Program-made: the position numbers and the translations under genes | Notes under the pieces: model-generated | What the model saw: the letters and a program-made list of their open reading frames with translations, nothing else | Database searches by the model: none | What the model was told of the DNA's origin: nothing | In this document: one piece after another, positions 31,960 through 45,350 of the stretch | Numbering within the stretch: position 1 is the first letter of the stretch | How the letters are laid out: each line of letters begins with the position of its first letter | Origin: Vicia villosa | Lineage: Eukaryota; Streptophyta; Magnoliopsida; Fabales; Fabaceae | Direction of reading: 5' to 3' | NCBI RefSeq assembly: GCF_029867415.1 | Contig: NW_026705418.1 | Location: forward strand, 434,001-498,000 | DNA: 64,000 bases

Positions 31960-33876
31960 GGCAAAAATTAGGGATTTATGACAAAGTAACTGCATTAGTC
32001 TATACTTCGTCACCTGAAAAGTCTGTACTTCATCAAAGGATCTTCAATCAAATCATTATCAATCTGAAGCGACAAGCACAGTTGGAACTCAAAGTTATTA
32101 GAGGGGAATAGTGGTTATTGCTTTCAATGTAGCCTTTTCCGCATAATTACCATTTCCAACTTTTGTAAATACTCCATGGAATCACGCCTTTAGCTGATTA
32201 CCATCCTATTAAATAAATTTGAGCCTTGTGCCCATTTGTTTGCAATCTTTAATTTCTTTCAGCTTGCAAAATGACGCTTTAATTGTGTTATTCGTTTTTG
32301 AAAAAAAAGAAAAAAATAAGTTTTAAATGAATTTACTTCACTTTTCTTTTTCAAAATAAAAGCGAAATTTTCCTTTGAGTTGTGAACAACGGAAGGAACA
32401 TCAGCAGTCGTCTCCATAGGATGAACAAAAAGGATTCTCCCGAAAAAAATTGTTGAGACAACGGTATTCTTGTCCCAGAAAAGAATTCTTGAAGCAATTA
32501 CCCCTCGAGGTAAAGAAGCTCTTCTATCCCCAGTGAAGAAGGTCTTTTATCCCCAATGAAGAAGATCTCCAATCTCCAGTGAAGAGGTTCTTTCATCTCA
32601 ATGAGAAAAGATGCTCATCTTCCCCAGAGAAGTTTAAAGCACGCAACACCATTCATCACCGTGTTGAAAAACATTTGCCAAGTATCTGGTTGTATTGCGA
32701 CGTTGGTCCTTCTCCAGTATATACTTCTTTGTCTGTCAGTATTGTCAGCATGCATGCGACATTCATGACATTCATCATTCATACATATTTGCATCATTTA
32801 TGCATTCTTGCATTTTTCATGTTTGCTTAAAAAATCACTTGTTCAGGATATATCTATCCTCGAAAAAAGAAAAAAAGAAAAAAAAAGAAAAAAAGAAGAA
32901 AAAGAAACAAATATGGGCGTGTCATCTCTCCAAGTAGGTCGCCACCCATAAGCAGAAAAGAACATATTCTTTCTCCAGTTCCCCACTGAGATCATTCCTC
33001 GTGGAAGAAGGTTGCTTTAGTTTCTCCTCTCAAAACAAAGGAGAAAATCCCCATTCGAGTTCATTCCTCATGGGTACAAAGTCTTGTTTGACTGTTTCTT
33101 TCCAATTCATTCATGGTTAGAACCTTGTCTTTACCAAAGATTCAAATTCCGATTCCCCAAACAGAGTCGTGAAAAACAGACAATAAGCAATAGCCTTATC
33201 ATCTAAGCAGTTTATGTCTCTTTCAAAAGCTTTTTCCTCTCAAGGAAATCAATCCTGAAGACCATTTGACAATCAGGGCCTTATTACTGTTCACAAGGCT
33301 GAATAACCAGTAATTCCCCTAGCAAAGTCTCCAAGATCATTTTATCACTCGGCTGATAATTGATCATGTCTTCAAAACCGCTATCACGAGGCTGGTAGTC
33401 GGTAACCTTTTGTTCTGGTTATATTATTAAACATGTCTATCCCAATGCTGATAGTCGGTAATATTAACCAAACCTTTGAAACTTTTTTACCTTGTCAAGT
33501 CTATCACCATGCTGATAGTCGGTAATACAGTTTCATACCTTTCACCTTCGCATTATTAAACAAGTCTATCCCCATGCAGATAGTCGATAATGTCAATAGG
33601 TAAGCTTTTCTTACAAAGCTATCATTCCCAGGTGAAGCATACACTTGCTTTCCGAAAAAGACAAAACGGATTCTCTTCCTAAAACGGATTGAGACATCCT
33701 TCCCAATCTCTTTTCCCCAGCGGAGTCAGTTTTGATATCCCCTCGGTAAAGATATCCTTGCATCATTCGCAATTTTGGTATCTTAGGTCCAAAATTTGCG
33801 TCTTCTGATATTTAAGTCTCTTCCACCCTATCAAAACGAAGATTTTCAATCTTCATGTCTCAGGTTGAAGAAACTT
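31960..33876 (+). other. Element B 3' UTR
   Basis: Non-coding. It contains CCCAGTGAAGA-like short repeats (about 32500-32600), a purine-rich GAAAAA stretch (32861-32910), and the stem-loop array at 33283-33583, listed separately. No ORF worth calling. Confidence 0.7.
33283..33583 (+). repeat. Element B 3' UTR stem-loop array
   Basis: Six units. ATTACTG (33283-33289)/CAGTAAT (33308-33314). TTATC (33342)/GATAA (33355). CTATC (33381)/GGTAG (33394). Then three CTATC/GATAG pairs starting at 33437, 33501 and 33566, each with an 8-nt loop. The later units carry GTCGGTAAT (once GTCGATAAT) or a near form after the hairpin. Confidence 0.75.
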
Positions 33877-33889
33877 AAATAGGGGCATC
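33877..33889 (+). promoter_or_regulatory. Polypurine tract of element B
   Basis: AAATAGGGGCATC-like tract adjacent to the TG of the 3' LTR. Confidence 0.8.
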
Positions 33890-36030
33890 TGTCATACCCC
33901 AATTTTTGACCTAAGATACCACCTCATATCATCTGCATATGCATCATTTGCATCTCTAACAAATTGCATAGCTTGTGTTTGCTACTTGTGACTCAGCAGG
34001 ATTTAATCAGGAAATCACTCATCAGTACAAGTAATAATCAATTAGGGTTTTGTTCTCCCTTCATTTCAAATGATTCATCTTCATCAACAATCAACATTTG
34101 TTCCTCAGAGATTCATTTCAACAAGCTCAAAGGCTCTGAATCGACTGAATTAGGGTTTTGACTGAAGATAGCATACTCTTGACTTTTGCTCAGAATTTGA
34201 CCTAATGGCTTGGGACATGATATCAAGACCTCAAGTGCATCATTTTGACCTAATCCATTGGCTCATAACATCTCCTACACAAAGATTGATCAGACAAATC
34301 CTCAGATCAGGGTTTTGAACTAGCAGGGACTGAAATCAGGGATCACATTTGGGAAACCCTAAAAATCCCCAGGAAGTCAATCAAAGGTTTCAATCATCCT
34401 CAAATAATCCCTATGACAATATACAATGGAAATTACATCTCAATTCAAGACCTACAGACATCAATTTCATCTGGTCGACAATTAGGGTTTTTGACCTAAT
34501 TCACTGAACAACTGACTTTTTAATCAGGAAATGATGCTACAACTCAAACCATGGCTCAATATCCTCTAAAGCCTCAATATGATCCATTCATACCATTCAT
34601 ATGGTGAGGATAGCCTGTTTCATTTGAAATCTCCAGAAACGCGATTCGTCTGAAAAAGTCAACTGTACAAGATCACCATTGACTTTTGGGGAATTTTGGT
34701 CAACCATGACTTTTGAAGTTTTAAATCATCAATATATGATATGAGAAGTCATTTGATCAAGAAAAATCAAGAAAATCAATCAAGAATCAAAAAGTCAAAG
34801 TTTGACTTTCATACTTAGAAAATTTTTCTAAGTGTTTTTCATGGTTTTTTCCAAACTTTGAAAGGGAATTTCTCAAAATTTCACCTACAAACTGAAAAAA
34901 ACTTCCAACATGAAAGTTGTAGATTTTGATCCAATGAACAACTTTGTCGCATATAATTTTTTTCCATAAGATCAACCATTTAAGAGATATGGAGCTTCAA
35001 AGTTGGTACTTTTTGAAAACTTCACTTAAAACTTCATTTTTCTCAAAGTTCATGAATCTTTTTCACCCACTTCCTTAAGGATCTTGAAGAAACTTTCAAC
35101 TAGGGTTTTGAAGTGTGTAATATGAGCTTTCCAAAATGTCCAAGAGCATGAAAAAATATGGAGTGTAGCCATGGTTTTGAATTTTGACATTAGTGACCAT
35201 TTCACTTGAAATTTCAAGCCATTTTTGCAAAGTTATGAACCATCTTACCAAATAATGCAAGTGATGACACACCAATGCAATAATTAGAAGATATTTTCTG
35301 GTTTAGGATCAGATAGGAAAGAGATAAGAAGCTTAGAGAAATAACCATGGTTTGGTTACTTTTAACCATGTGCACTAAATGTAAAGATTCCATTTTATCT
35401 TCAAATGCCAAATCACCAAAGAAGAAGCAAGTTGCAAAGCTCTGAGTTCAGAATGTTTGGCCTATAAATAGAGGTCATTACCTCATTCAAATTCACACCA
35501 AAGTCTCACAAATTATAGGCTTTCTCTTTCTTTCTTAGAATGCAAGTTTCTTAAGTTTCAAAGAGGTAAAATGCTCAACCTCCAAACCCTTGAATTTCTG
35601 ACCAAAGTGATGCTTCCCACAAACCACAAACATCATTTGAAACTTGTTTGAACCATCCATACACCCCAAAAACACCTAAAACTCAAAATCACTACCTCAC
35701 TTTCCAAATATGCATAACATGAGACTTATCATGCCAATTTTCATTTAAGCTCATTTCTGAGCAAGTTAATCATCCAAACACCATCCATGTACCATATATG
35801 AACTATCCCAATCATCATCCATGATCTGAAACATCAAAATCATCAAATTTGATCCTCACACCATAGCTCTGCAGATCGGGTTCCATGAACTTGCTCAAAT
35901 GAATTCGAATTGTTCCAAGCATTCAAACATGTTCCATAAGGTCCATTGATGCTGTCCAGACCAAGAAACAACAACTGGAACTTCTCATTTGCAGAATTCG
36001 ATTCTCACTTTTGCCGTTTTTGAAGGTAAG
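33890..36030 (+). repeat. Element B 3' LTR, left piece
   Basis: From TGTCATACCCC to the GTAAG (36026-36030) where element C inserted. Colinear with 12945-15075 of the 5' LTR. Differences noticed include a 9 bp insertion near 35675 and scattered substitutions. TATA box at 35463-35471. Confidence 0.95.
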
Positions 36031-39000
36031 TGTAATACGGTGAACTGACTTTATTAATCGGAATGTCGCGGTAAGCAAGAGTCGCCACCGACTTTTATTT
36101 TATCCAAATATTAGAAAGGCTAAAAGAACAGAAAAAACCTTTTAAAGAAATTTTGAGTTCGGGGGGTAATTATGCAAAGGGAAGGTGTAAGGCACCCTTT
36201 GCATCCATGGTTTTCCATGGGCTCTTAATTGCTTTGCTTGCTCGTTTGTTTTTTAGAAGAAGTAGATGAAAGAAAAAAGTTTAGAAAAGAAATAAGACTT
36301 TAGCTTGTAAATAAGCGTAGCTTTTTGAAGGTTTATGAGAAAGAATATGAAAAGATTTTTAGAGCAAGGCAAAGCAATTAGGGGCAATTACCTTAAACTC
36401 AGATGATAGGTCTCTTTTTAGCCTTTCAGAATGAAAGGGTCTATCCTTGCCATAAGAGGGCAGGAAGCCTTTCGTTTGGAGGTTGAAGGGTCGTCGAAGC
36501 ATCCTTTGCCATAAGACTGTCCCATGCCATAGAAGGGCAGGTAGTCTAAGGCAAGGATCAGAATAAGCCATTTTTCCGTTAGGCAACCAGAAGATACCTC
36601 AGCCATTTTCCGTAGGCAACATCCGAGGGTCGAGGTCATAATTGTGTATCGAAGGCAGCATCATTTAGGGTCGCATGACCTTTAGTTATCGAGGCAGCAT
36701 GGCTGAGGTATCCTCATATTCGAGGGACATAGCTTATTCTGCAAAAAACACAAAGGCAACAGGCAACAAGGCAACAGAGAGGTTATCCCAAAAGCGTGCG
36801 TGTGTGCAACAATCACGTGATTATATTCAGAACATTATCTTATAATTAATTATCTACGTTGATTTAAGGCTTGCACTCCCTAAGATTACTAACCACACAA
36901 TAATATAACAATAATAATGGGGAAGGGAAATTGTAACCAGCGGAGGAGAGGGGAATTGAAACCAGCGGGATATAATTAAAAATTACAACAGAAAATATTA
37001 GAGTTAAGGTTTAGGGTTACCAAACTCGTAGCTTTGGCAATTGACAAACCTTTGAATTTGATCTGACATGGTTGGCGTCGGAGGAAACCTCGGGGGTAAC
37101 CCTGAAAAGACAAGGCAGAAAGAGAGGGAGTGAATGTATGCACAGTTCAGAAATATAAGGACAAACCCTAAAATTAAAAAAGAAACAGAATAGACATCGA
37201 ATAAATAAAATACTTAGCTTTTGTATTTTGATCGGGCGTGTTATCGGAGTGAACCATGTTGATAACCCTGAAAAGGCACGGCGAATATTTTAGTGTAGGG
37301 CATGATCTTCGTAAACCCTAATTAGGGTACGAATTAAATAAGAAAGTGCAAATGATTTAAATTAATTATTGGTCTTGCGACCTAATTAATTTAATCGGGA
37401 TCAGAAAGTTAAATTGAGAATAAAAAATAATTTTTATGAAATTTTTGGATTTTAGATATAATAATTACAATTTTTTTAAGATTTAAAGGTAAATTAAAAT
37501 AAATAAATAAAGTTATTAAACAAGTATATATGAATTTATCAATTTAAATAAATAAATACATAAATAATAAAATAAACATATAAAAGATTTTTATAAAAAA
37601 TTTCTATAATTTTTATATAGTTTTTATATATAAAAATAAATTTAATAAAAAAACAAAGTATATATGTATATTAAAAAACGTGGCTGTGTAATTAAAAATA
37701 AAAAAAAATTAAGAAAATCTTAACTTTTATCTGGTGCTGCACGCGCGTGAGGTAGTATGATAGACCTGCAGCCTTTGATGCGTTGGATGAAGAATTAATG
37801 AGATCACGTGGCTGAGAGGATGAGGGAGCATGGCACCTGGCATAGGAGTATCACACCGGATCCGGAAGAAAACAAAAACAAAAGCGCGCCTTTTCTGTTT
37901 TTGAACCGGCCAATGGGGTCTCGCCACCGCATCATCTTCTTCATGGAGCCAGACCTTTTACAGCGCCTATTACCATTGCGCTATAAAAAACCCAAAGCTT
38001 TCACACCTGCGGACAACGAATATATGCAAACAAACACAAAAATTTGGCGCGATGGTACCATTGTCATCGTCCAAAGGCCACGAGTTCCATGGTCTATACA
38101 ATTTGCCCTAATTCTTTGTTAATCAGAAAGCCCTAATTCGAAGGCTTGAAACCTAACATGGCGATATACTCATAACAGCATCATAACATATCAAACTTTC
38201 CAGAAACAACAAACGTAACATTCTAAACACGAATATGTAATTAGATTATGATATGGATGCTTAAACAAATGCAATCGAATTGATTTAGGTTTAGACAAAC
38301 CGTGAGCGATAGAGCTTTGTTCTGGGCTTGTTGATCGAACGTGATGATTGGTATCGCTTCAGAAACTCCCAAGGAACGTATTGAGATCGATTAGAAACCT
38401 TGAATTGGCTTAGAATTCAAAATTGGTTCTTGAGTTTTTGATGAATTTTTGAACTCGGGATTAGGTCTCTTGTGCTGCAAACCTTGTGTCCTTAGGATCT
38501 GAATAGCTTGTGTATATATACTAGAGTGATTAGGGCAAGAGAAATTAATCAAATCTTCCTTGAATCATTGATTTGCATATTGGAAAATTTGATTGGAAAT
38601 ATGCCATGAAATCTTTCTATTTTTGGCCAATTTCAATATTTTTCTTCACCAACTTAACTTGCACGAATTTGGGTGATATATTGAGATATTATTTGGATTA
38701 ATGATGATTGAAATTGGTTGGAAATAGAATCAAATCATATTTCATGTAATTATATGATTTATTTTGACTTTTAATATGAATAAAAATTCATAATAAATCA
38801 CATAATTCAATAAAATTCGTGGCAATTGATTCTTGGGCTTGGGATGGATTATGGATCAAGTTTGAATCAAAATAACTTGGGCCTACTTGCAAAAATACTT
38901 CAAATTTTTCACATTTTTCCCTCCCAAAATAGTCCAACTTTGACAAGTCCTATATCTCTCATTTTTTGGGGTATGGAAGTGTTCCAAGACTTTTCAGAAA

Positions 39001-39682
39001 CCTTAAAGAGTCCTCTAACCAGTGTCTTTGGTCTCATATCAAAATTATTCTCCATTTTCATTTTATGTCCTTTTGAAAAAATGTCTTTTTGTTGACTTTT
39101 TAAAAAAGACCTATAATGTATGAAGCCATATCTCTTAAACCATTGACCTGTGAGCTTTGATTCTTGGACCATTGGATAGAGGAATGAATTCTCTTCAAAA
39201 TGAGCTTTGGTGGGAATTTTTCTGATGAAGTATGAATATTTGGTGAATTTTCAAAGTTTGGTTGACTTTTTCAGTTCATGCCCAAAATAGTAACTCTTGA
39301 CTTTTGACTTCTCTGATCTTTCCTTGCATCATCATGATCAACCCTTGATCAAATGATGATTTTAGGGTTATGAGAATGTTGTTGACCAAATATCTTGAGT
39401 TTTGACTGTATAATGACTGTTTTGCCCTTGGGAGTCGACTGTTGACCTAATCAGGATTTGAGGGACTAAATTCGCTCTGTTTGACTTGAAACTTTATATG
39501 GAGATACTTTGGGATGTTAGTGACCCTATGGAACCACCTTGAGCCATTGATTCAATGATTTTCCTCTGAATTATTCAAACCCTAGTTTAGAACTTCTGTG
39601 TGGGAGACTGTGTTTTGGAGCTTTGTCTTTTGATTTGGTTTTGTGTATGAAAAATAGCATGGGCAAATTTTGGGGTATGACA
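36031..39682 (-). repeat. Element C 3' LTR (3652 bp)
   Basis: Minus-strand TGTCATACCCC at 39682 to CCGTATTACA at 36031. TATA-like TATATATA at 38513-38520 and palindrome ATCACGTGAT at 36812-36821. Almost identical to 50985-54638. The short frames inside recur identically in both LTRs and in related LTRs, and do not look coding. Confidence 0.95.
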
Positions 39683-39697
39683 GCTGCCCCTGTTCAA
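39683..39697 (-). promoter_or_regulatory. Polypurine tract of element C
   Basis: Minus-strand TTGAACAGGGGCAGC directly before the 3' LTR, as in element D. Confidence 0.8.
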
Positions 39698-39869
39698 TTA
39701 TCTTAAACCTGAAGATGTAGAGTGGTTTGCGCGCCAGTCGGTATCTGAAGGTGGAAGATGATTGAACATAAGAATACCAAGAAATTTGCCCTATTTGAAG
39801 TAGGGACTTTTGTCGGAGATGGGCTTGTGGATGCCATCTGGTAGTTGAATTTTGAGAAGATGTTGTTTG

Positions 39870-40480
39870 CGCGTTGACCGTGTCATTACCGTTCGTGGTA
39901 GATGAATTAGATCCTTGGGAATTGATTGTGTCAGTATCGTTCGTGATACTTGAATTAGATCTTGGAAAGATGATCGTGTCTTCATCGTTCGTGATGATAG
40001 AATTAGATCTGAGGAGATAATCGTGTCTTCATCGTTCGTGATGATAGAATTAGATTCTCTTGTCGTGTCAGCACCGTTCGTAGTGACTGAATTAGACTGG
40101 GAAGGCCAGTGATCGTGTCCACACCGTTCGTGATGATAGACTTAGACCTCTGAAATTTGATCGTGTCAGTACCGTTCGTAGTATCTGAATTAGATCTTCT
40201 GTCGTGTCAGTACCGTTCTTAGTAGCTGAATTAGACTGAGAAGGTCAGTGACCGTGTCTACACCGTTCGTGATGATAGAATTAGATCTCTGAGAGTTGAC
40301 CGTGTCAGTACCGTTCGTAGTAACCGAATTAGATCTTTTGTCGTGTCAGTACTGTTCGTAGTAGCTGAATTAGACTTTGAAAGTGATCGTGTCATTACCG
40401 TTCGTGGTAAATGAATTAGATCTTCGAGCATTGATCGTGTCAGTACCATTCGTAGTAGCTGAATTAGATCTTGGAAAGTT
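39870..40480 (-). repeat. Element C 3' UTR tandem array, ~46 bp unit, 13 copies
   Basis: Thirteen copies built on GTTCGT (two carry a one-base variant), spaced 41-57 bp, with GAATTAGA-type tails. Several units place GTTCGT as the loop of a stem that differs between copies: AGTATC/GATACT (39933-39950), TCATC/GATGA (39982-39997), TACC/GGTA (39887-39900), TTACC/GGTAA (from 40395). Others pair by only about three bases. Confidence 0.88.
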
Positions 40481-41424
40481 GGAGATTTCGTTCATTTGTC
40501 GGTACCTGTATTCTGAAAAAGGTAAGGTTAATCTTTATGCAATGTCATGATGCATGGGTTATGTAATGAATCCCTCAAAATAAATGAGAGCTTTTGCATG
40601 TTATGTATGAGTTCATTATGAGGTAATTTATGCAGTGTATGAACATGTTTATGTCATATGATATGTGAATATGATTTATGTTGATCTTTATGTCCTTGTA
40701 ATTGTACTGTCTGATCTTGTCTTGAAGATGCTCAGCTGGGAATTTATGATTTCTGTTTGGAGATGATCAGTGACTTGATGTTCCCTGATTGGTGATAAAG
40801 ATATTGATAAATCGTGTTGGAGGAGAGCGACTGTGTTGAAGATGTAAACTCTGTTGGGCAGCCATGTCTCTATCGGGAGCGTTTGAAGAGATCTTCTTAA
40901 TGATTACTCTGTGGGGATATGATCTTGTGAACCCGGCTTTGTGGGGACGAATGTATGTCAATCGATTTGTGGGAGGACTTTTGATTACCTCGGACATTGT
41001 CTCTTTGCTTTTCCTACTAATAGAGATTACTACCTATTTCTATTGGAAAAAGAAAATGGATGATAATCATGTTCATATGCATATGTTCATTCAAAATTAT
41101 CATTGGACGTTTGCGTATTCGAAAAGAAGAAGAAATTTGAAAGAGAGAAGTAAATTGTATTGAGAAAAGCCATAAATAGGCAAGATGAAACATATTGTGT
41201 GTTTTTGAAAAGATAGAAAAACAAAAGAAACATAGCTATGTAAAAATAATCCTATTGAGTTTCCACTCTGCTATTGCTATTATGTCTTCGAGCATCTCAT
41301 CTCATGCTTGTCGGAGAAAAATGATTGAGTTGATCTGAACCCTTTGAACTTGTTGTTGTAGATGTATCTGATTGATGAATGATAGGAACGAGACATAGTC
41401 GTACGCTTAATCCTTAACTTTTGC
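40481..41424 (-). other. Element C 3' UTR, unique part
   Basis: Non-coding. 40540-40990 is related to element D at 12420-12900. The plus-strand frame at 40864-41163 lies antisense in the UTR and is not supported as a gene. Confidence 0.6.
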
Positions 41425-41600
41425 CTAGATCGCCCTTTCAGGTTTTCGGTCTAGCAGGATACCCTTTTTTTTGCCCAAGTCGCCCTTTCGGGTTTTCAAC
41501 TTGACGGGTGTACATTTTTTTCTTATATATCCCTAATTTTTGCCCAAACCTTTTTGGTTTGCCGGGATGCCCTTATTTTTGCCTAGGTACGTCGACCTAG
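41425..41600 (-). repeat. Four post-pol stem-loops of element C
   Basis: In element direction from pol: CTAGGT/ACCTAG (41600-41583), CAAACC/GGTTTG (41561-41545), CAAGTTG/CGACTTG (41503-41476, one G-U) and CTAGACCG/CGATCTAG (41454-41425, one mismatch). The last two hold the GAAAACCYGAAAGGGC core. The first two have lost it but still pair. GGCAAAAA follows each, with small variation. Confidence 0.82.
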
Positions 41601-41610
41601 CGGGTCATAT

Positions 41611-44600
41611 TTATGCGTAGTATTTTTTGACTATGTCTGCGTTCACAGGTTGCGGGAAGTCCTCTCCATCCATAGTAGTGAGTATCATTGCTCCTCCAGA
41701 GAAGATTTTCTTGATAACGAATGGTCCTTCATAGGTGGGAGTCCACTTGCCCCTAGGATCACCTTGTGGTAGAATTATTCTCTTTATGACCAAGTCACCA
41801 ACTCGATAAACTTGTTGTTTGACTCTCTTGTTAAATGCCTTGATCATACGTTTCTGATACAATTGTCCATGACAAACAGCCGCGAGCCTTTTTTCGTCAA
41901 TCAAGTTTATCTGATCTAGTCGAGTTTGGATCCATTCATCTTCATCTAGCTCTGCCTCTTTCATGATCCTTAATGACGGTATCTGAACTTCAATTGGTAA
42001 TACAGCTTCCATACCATAGACTAACGAGAACGGGGTTGCCCCAGTTGATGTACGTGCGGAGGTACGGTAACCATGAAGAGCAAATGGTAACATTTCATGC
42101 CAATCCTTGTAAGTCACAGTCATTTTCTGTACAATCTTCTTGATGTTTTTGTTAGCGGCCTCCACAGCGCCATTCATCTTTGGTCTATAAGGTGAAGAAT
42201 TGTGATGTTTGATATTGAATTGTGTGCAGAGCTCAATGATCATCTTATTGTTCAGATTGGTACCATTATCAGTGATGATTCTTTCGGGAATGCCATACCG
42301 ACAGATGAGATTGTGTTTAATGAATCGAGCCACCATATTTTTGGTTACGGAGGCAAATGAAGCAGCTTCTACCCATTTAGTGAAATAGTCGATGGCTACC
42401 AGAATGAAACGATGTCCATTGGAAGCAGTAGGCTTAATTTCTCCAATCATATCAATGCCCCACATTGCAAAAGGCTAAGGAGCAGTTAGTACGTTCAGAG
42501 GAACAGGAGGCACATGTACTTTGTCGGCGTATATCTGGCACTTGTGACAAGTTCTTGAATGGTGGTGACAGTCAGTTTCCATTGTAGACCAGTAGTAACC
42601 TGCTCTTAGAATCTTCTTAGCCATAGTATGTCCACTAGAGTGGGTCCCAAAAGTACCATCGTGCATGTCTTCCATGATCTTTTCAGCTTCCTTCTTGTTC
42701 ACACAACGAAGCAGGGTTGAATCATGGTTGCGCTTGTATAAAGTCCCATTGCTCAGAAGAAACTTGGATGCGAATCTTCTTAGGAACCTTTTGTCATTGA
42801 TGGATGCCCCTTCAGGGTATTCTTGAGTCTCGAGGTACCTTTTTACTTCGTAGAACCATGGTTGCTCTTCGGCCTCGTCGTCAACTATCTCATAACAATA
42901 TGCGGGTTCGTCATGTCTTTCAATGATAACTATAGGAGCCTCATTATCCCAATTGACTTTGAACATAGATGACATAGTAGCTAACGCATCGGCCAGCTGA
43001 TTCTCTTCTCGGGGAATATGTTCGAAGGTAATCTCTTCAAAATATGGAATTAAGGATAGTACGAACTCCTTGTAGGGTATGAGATGAGGATGTTTTGTAT
43101 CCCATTCCCCTCTGATTTGGCTGATTACTAGTGCTGAATCCCATGCACTTCCAGGAATTTGATCCTTAAATCGATAGCAGCTCTGAGCCCCAAGATACAC
43201 GCTTCATACTCAGCCATATTGTTGGTGCAGTCGAAACATAATCTTGCGGTGAATGGGGTGTGTCCACCAGCAGGAGAGACAATTATGGCGCCAATGCCAT
43301 TACCAAGTGCATTCGAAGCTCCATCGAAAACCATAGTCCATCGGGATCCTGGTTCAGGTCCTTCATCCGGGCCAGGTTGCTTATAGTCAGTAACCAGCAT
43401 CACATCTTCATCTGGAAATTCAAAATTCATCGATTGGTAGTCATCTACTGCTTGTTGCGCCAAATGATCTGCTACCACACTACCTTTGATTGCTTTCTGT
43501 GTTGTATATTGGATGTCGTATTCTGTTAGTATCATTTGCCATCTTGTTATTCGTCCAGAGAGAGCGGGTTTTTCGAACACATATTTGATAGGATCCATTC
43601 TAGAAATCAATAAAGTGGTATGGTTCAACATATACTGTCTCAGTCGGCGAGCAGCCCAAGCCAAAGCACAGCAAGTTTTCTCGAGCAGTGAGTATCTTGT
43701 TTCACAGTCGGTAAACTTTTTGCTAAGGTAGTATATTGCATGCTCTTTTCGACCAGACTCGTCATGTTGCCCCAGTACGCACCCCATCGAATTCTCTAAC
43801 ACTGTTAAGTACATGATTAGAGGTCTTCCTTCAGCTGGTGGTATCATGATCGGAGGTTCTTGCAGGTACTTTTTTATCTTGTCAAAGGCTTCTTGACATT
43901 GGTCGTTCCATTTCACTACTTGATCTTTCTTTAGTAATTTGAAGATTGGCTCACAAGTAGCGGTCAAATGAGAGATAAATCTAGCAATGTAATTTAGTCG
44001 ACCCAGGAATCCTCTAACTTCTTTCTCGTTTCGTGGAGCGGGCATTTCTTGTATGGCTTTCACTTTTGCAGGATTAACTTCGATACCTTTGCTACTAACA
44101 ACAAAACCCAACAGCTTGCCAGACCTCACGCCAAAGGTGCACTTGTTCGGATTCAATCTCAACTTGTACTTCTTCAACCTATCAAACAACTTCTGTAAAT
44201 GGACCAGATGTTCTTCTTCAGTGTTGGACTTTGCAATCATATCATCAACATAGACCTCTATCTCTTTGTGGATCATATCATGGAATAAGGCTACCATTGC
44301 ACGTTGGTAGGTTGCCCCAGCGTTCTTCAACCCAAATGGCATGACTTTGTAACAGAAAGTGCCCCAAGGCGTAGTGAATGTTGTCTTCTCCATATCTTCG
44401 GGTGCCATCTTAATCTGATTGTAACCTGAGAAACCATCCATAAAAGAGAAAACCTTGCATTGTGCAGTACTATCAACCAGAATGTCGATATGTGGTAATG
44501 GGAAATCATCTTTAGGACTTGCTCGATTCAAATCTCTATAGTCTACACACATTCTGACTTTTCCATCTTTCTTCGGTACGGGCACTATATTGGCGATCCA

Positions 44601-45081
44601 TGGCGGATAACTCACTACTTTCAGGAACCCAGCATTGAATTGTTTCTCGACCTCTTCTTTGATTTTCTGAGCCATGTCTGGTCTGCTTCTTCGTAACTTC
44701 TGTTTAACTGGAGGACTATTCTCTTTGATAGGTAAACGATGAACCACAATATCAGTATCGAGCCCAGGCATGTCTTCGTATGACCAAGCGAAGATCTCAA
44801 CATTGTCTCGTAACATCTGAATCAACCTTTGCTTGACAGCATCCTCTAATTCAGCCCCTATCTTGATTTCTTTCTTTTCTTCATCGGTACCTATGTTCAC
44901 AACTTCAATTGGCTCTTCGTGCGGCTGTATAGTCTTTTCTTCTTGCTCTAATAAACGGGCAAGTTCTCTAGGCACTTCACAACCTTCCTCACCTTCGTCC
45001 TCAGCTTGATAGATCGGATTTTCAAAGTCATATTTAGCAATAGCAGAATCGTTATCAACAGGATCCAGCGTGGATGTGGAT
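41611..45081 (-). pseudogene. Element C pol: RT, dual RNase H, integrase (frameshift + nonsense)
   Basis: Read right to left from the predicted splice acceptor at 45081. RT has the catalytic Tyr-Val-Asp-Asp at 44252-44241. As in B, the gypsy-type RNase H lacks its first Asp and an archaeal-type RNase H follows. A one-base deletion at about 43136-43142, in the archaeal RNase H between the E and second D motifs, ends the frame at 43128. The correct frame resumes and continues through the integrase HHCC region to a TAG at about 42475-42473, where relatives have TGG. The integrase core, 42465-41611, keeps D, D and E. All other motifs are intact, so the damage is recent. Confidence 0.9.
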
Positions 45082-45350
45082 CTGCAGTGTATTATGTGGG
45101 TGTGTGTGAGAACGCATAGCTATAAAAGGTAAATAAAAGAAAAATAAAAGCAAACACACAATTTGAATACGAAACGTCCAATGCTTTATTGAATGAAAAT
45201 ATGCTTATGAAATGACAAGCCCTAACAAATGGACCATTGTGCCTCGGGCAGGACACATGGCTTTAGCGTTTTATTGTCTTTATTGAAATACAAGAATTAA
45301 AAAACTGGAAATAAAAGAAAAGCAGGAAATAAACTGAGAACGGCAATTAC
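45082..45350 (-). other. Predicted intron between protease and RT of element C (269 nt)
   Basis: Minus-strand donor GTAATT begins at 45350 and the acceptor CACTGCAG ends at 45082. Removal skips the gag-pro stop (45349-45347) and joins the two frames in register. Same position as in element B though the sequence differs. Confidence 0.72.

Noticed and set aside
32861..32910. Purine-rich stretch as a polypurine tract
   Set aside because: It is low-complexity GAAAA sequence about 1 kb from the LTR and lacks the AAATAGGGGCAT form used by this family.
37808..38122. 104-codon plus-strand frame in LTR C (also 52764-53078)
   Set aside because: Antisense to the element, present only because the two LTRs are near-identical; no domain.
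40864..41163. 99-codon plus-strand frame
   Set aside because: Antisense within the element C 3' UTR; the related D region has no equivalent open frame.
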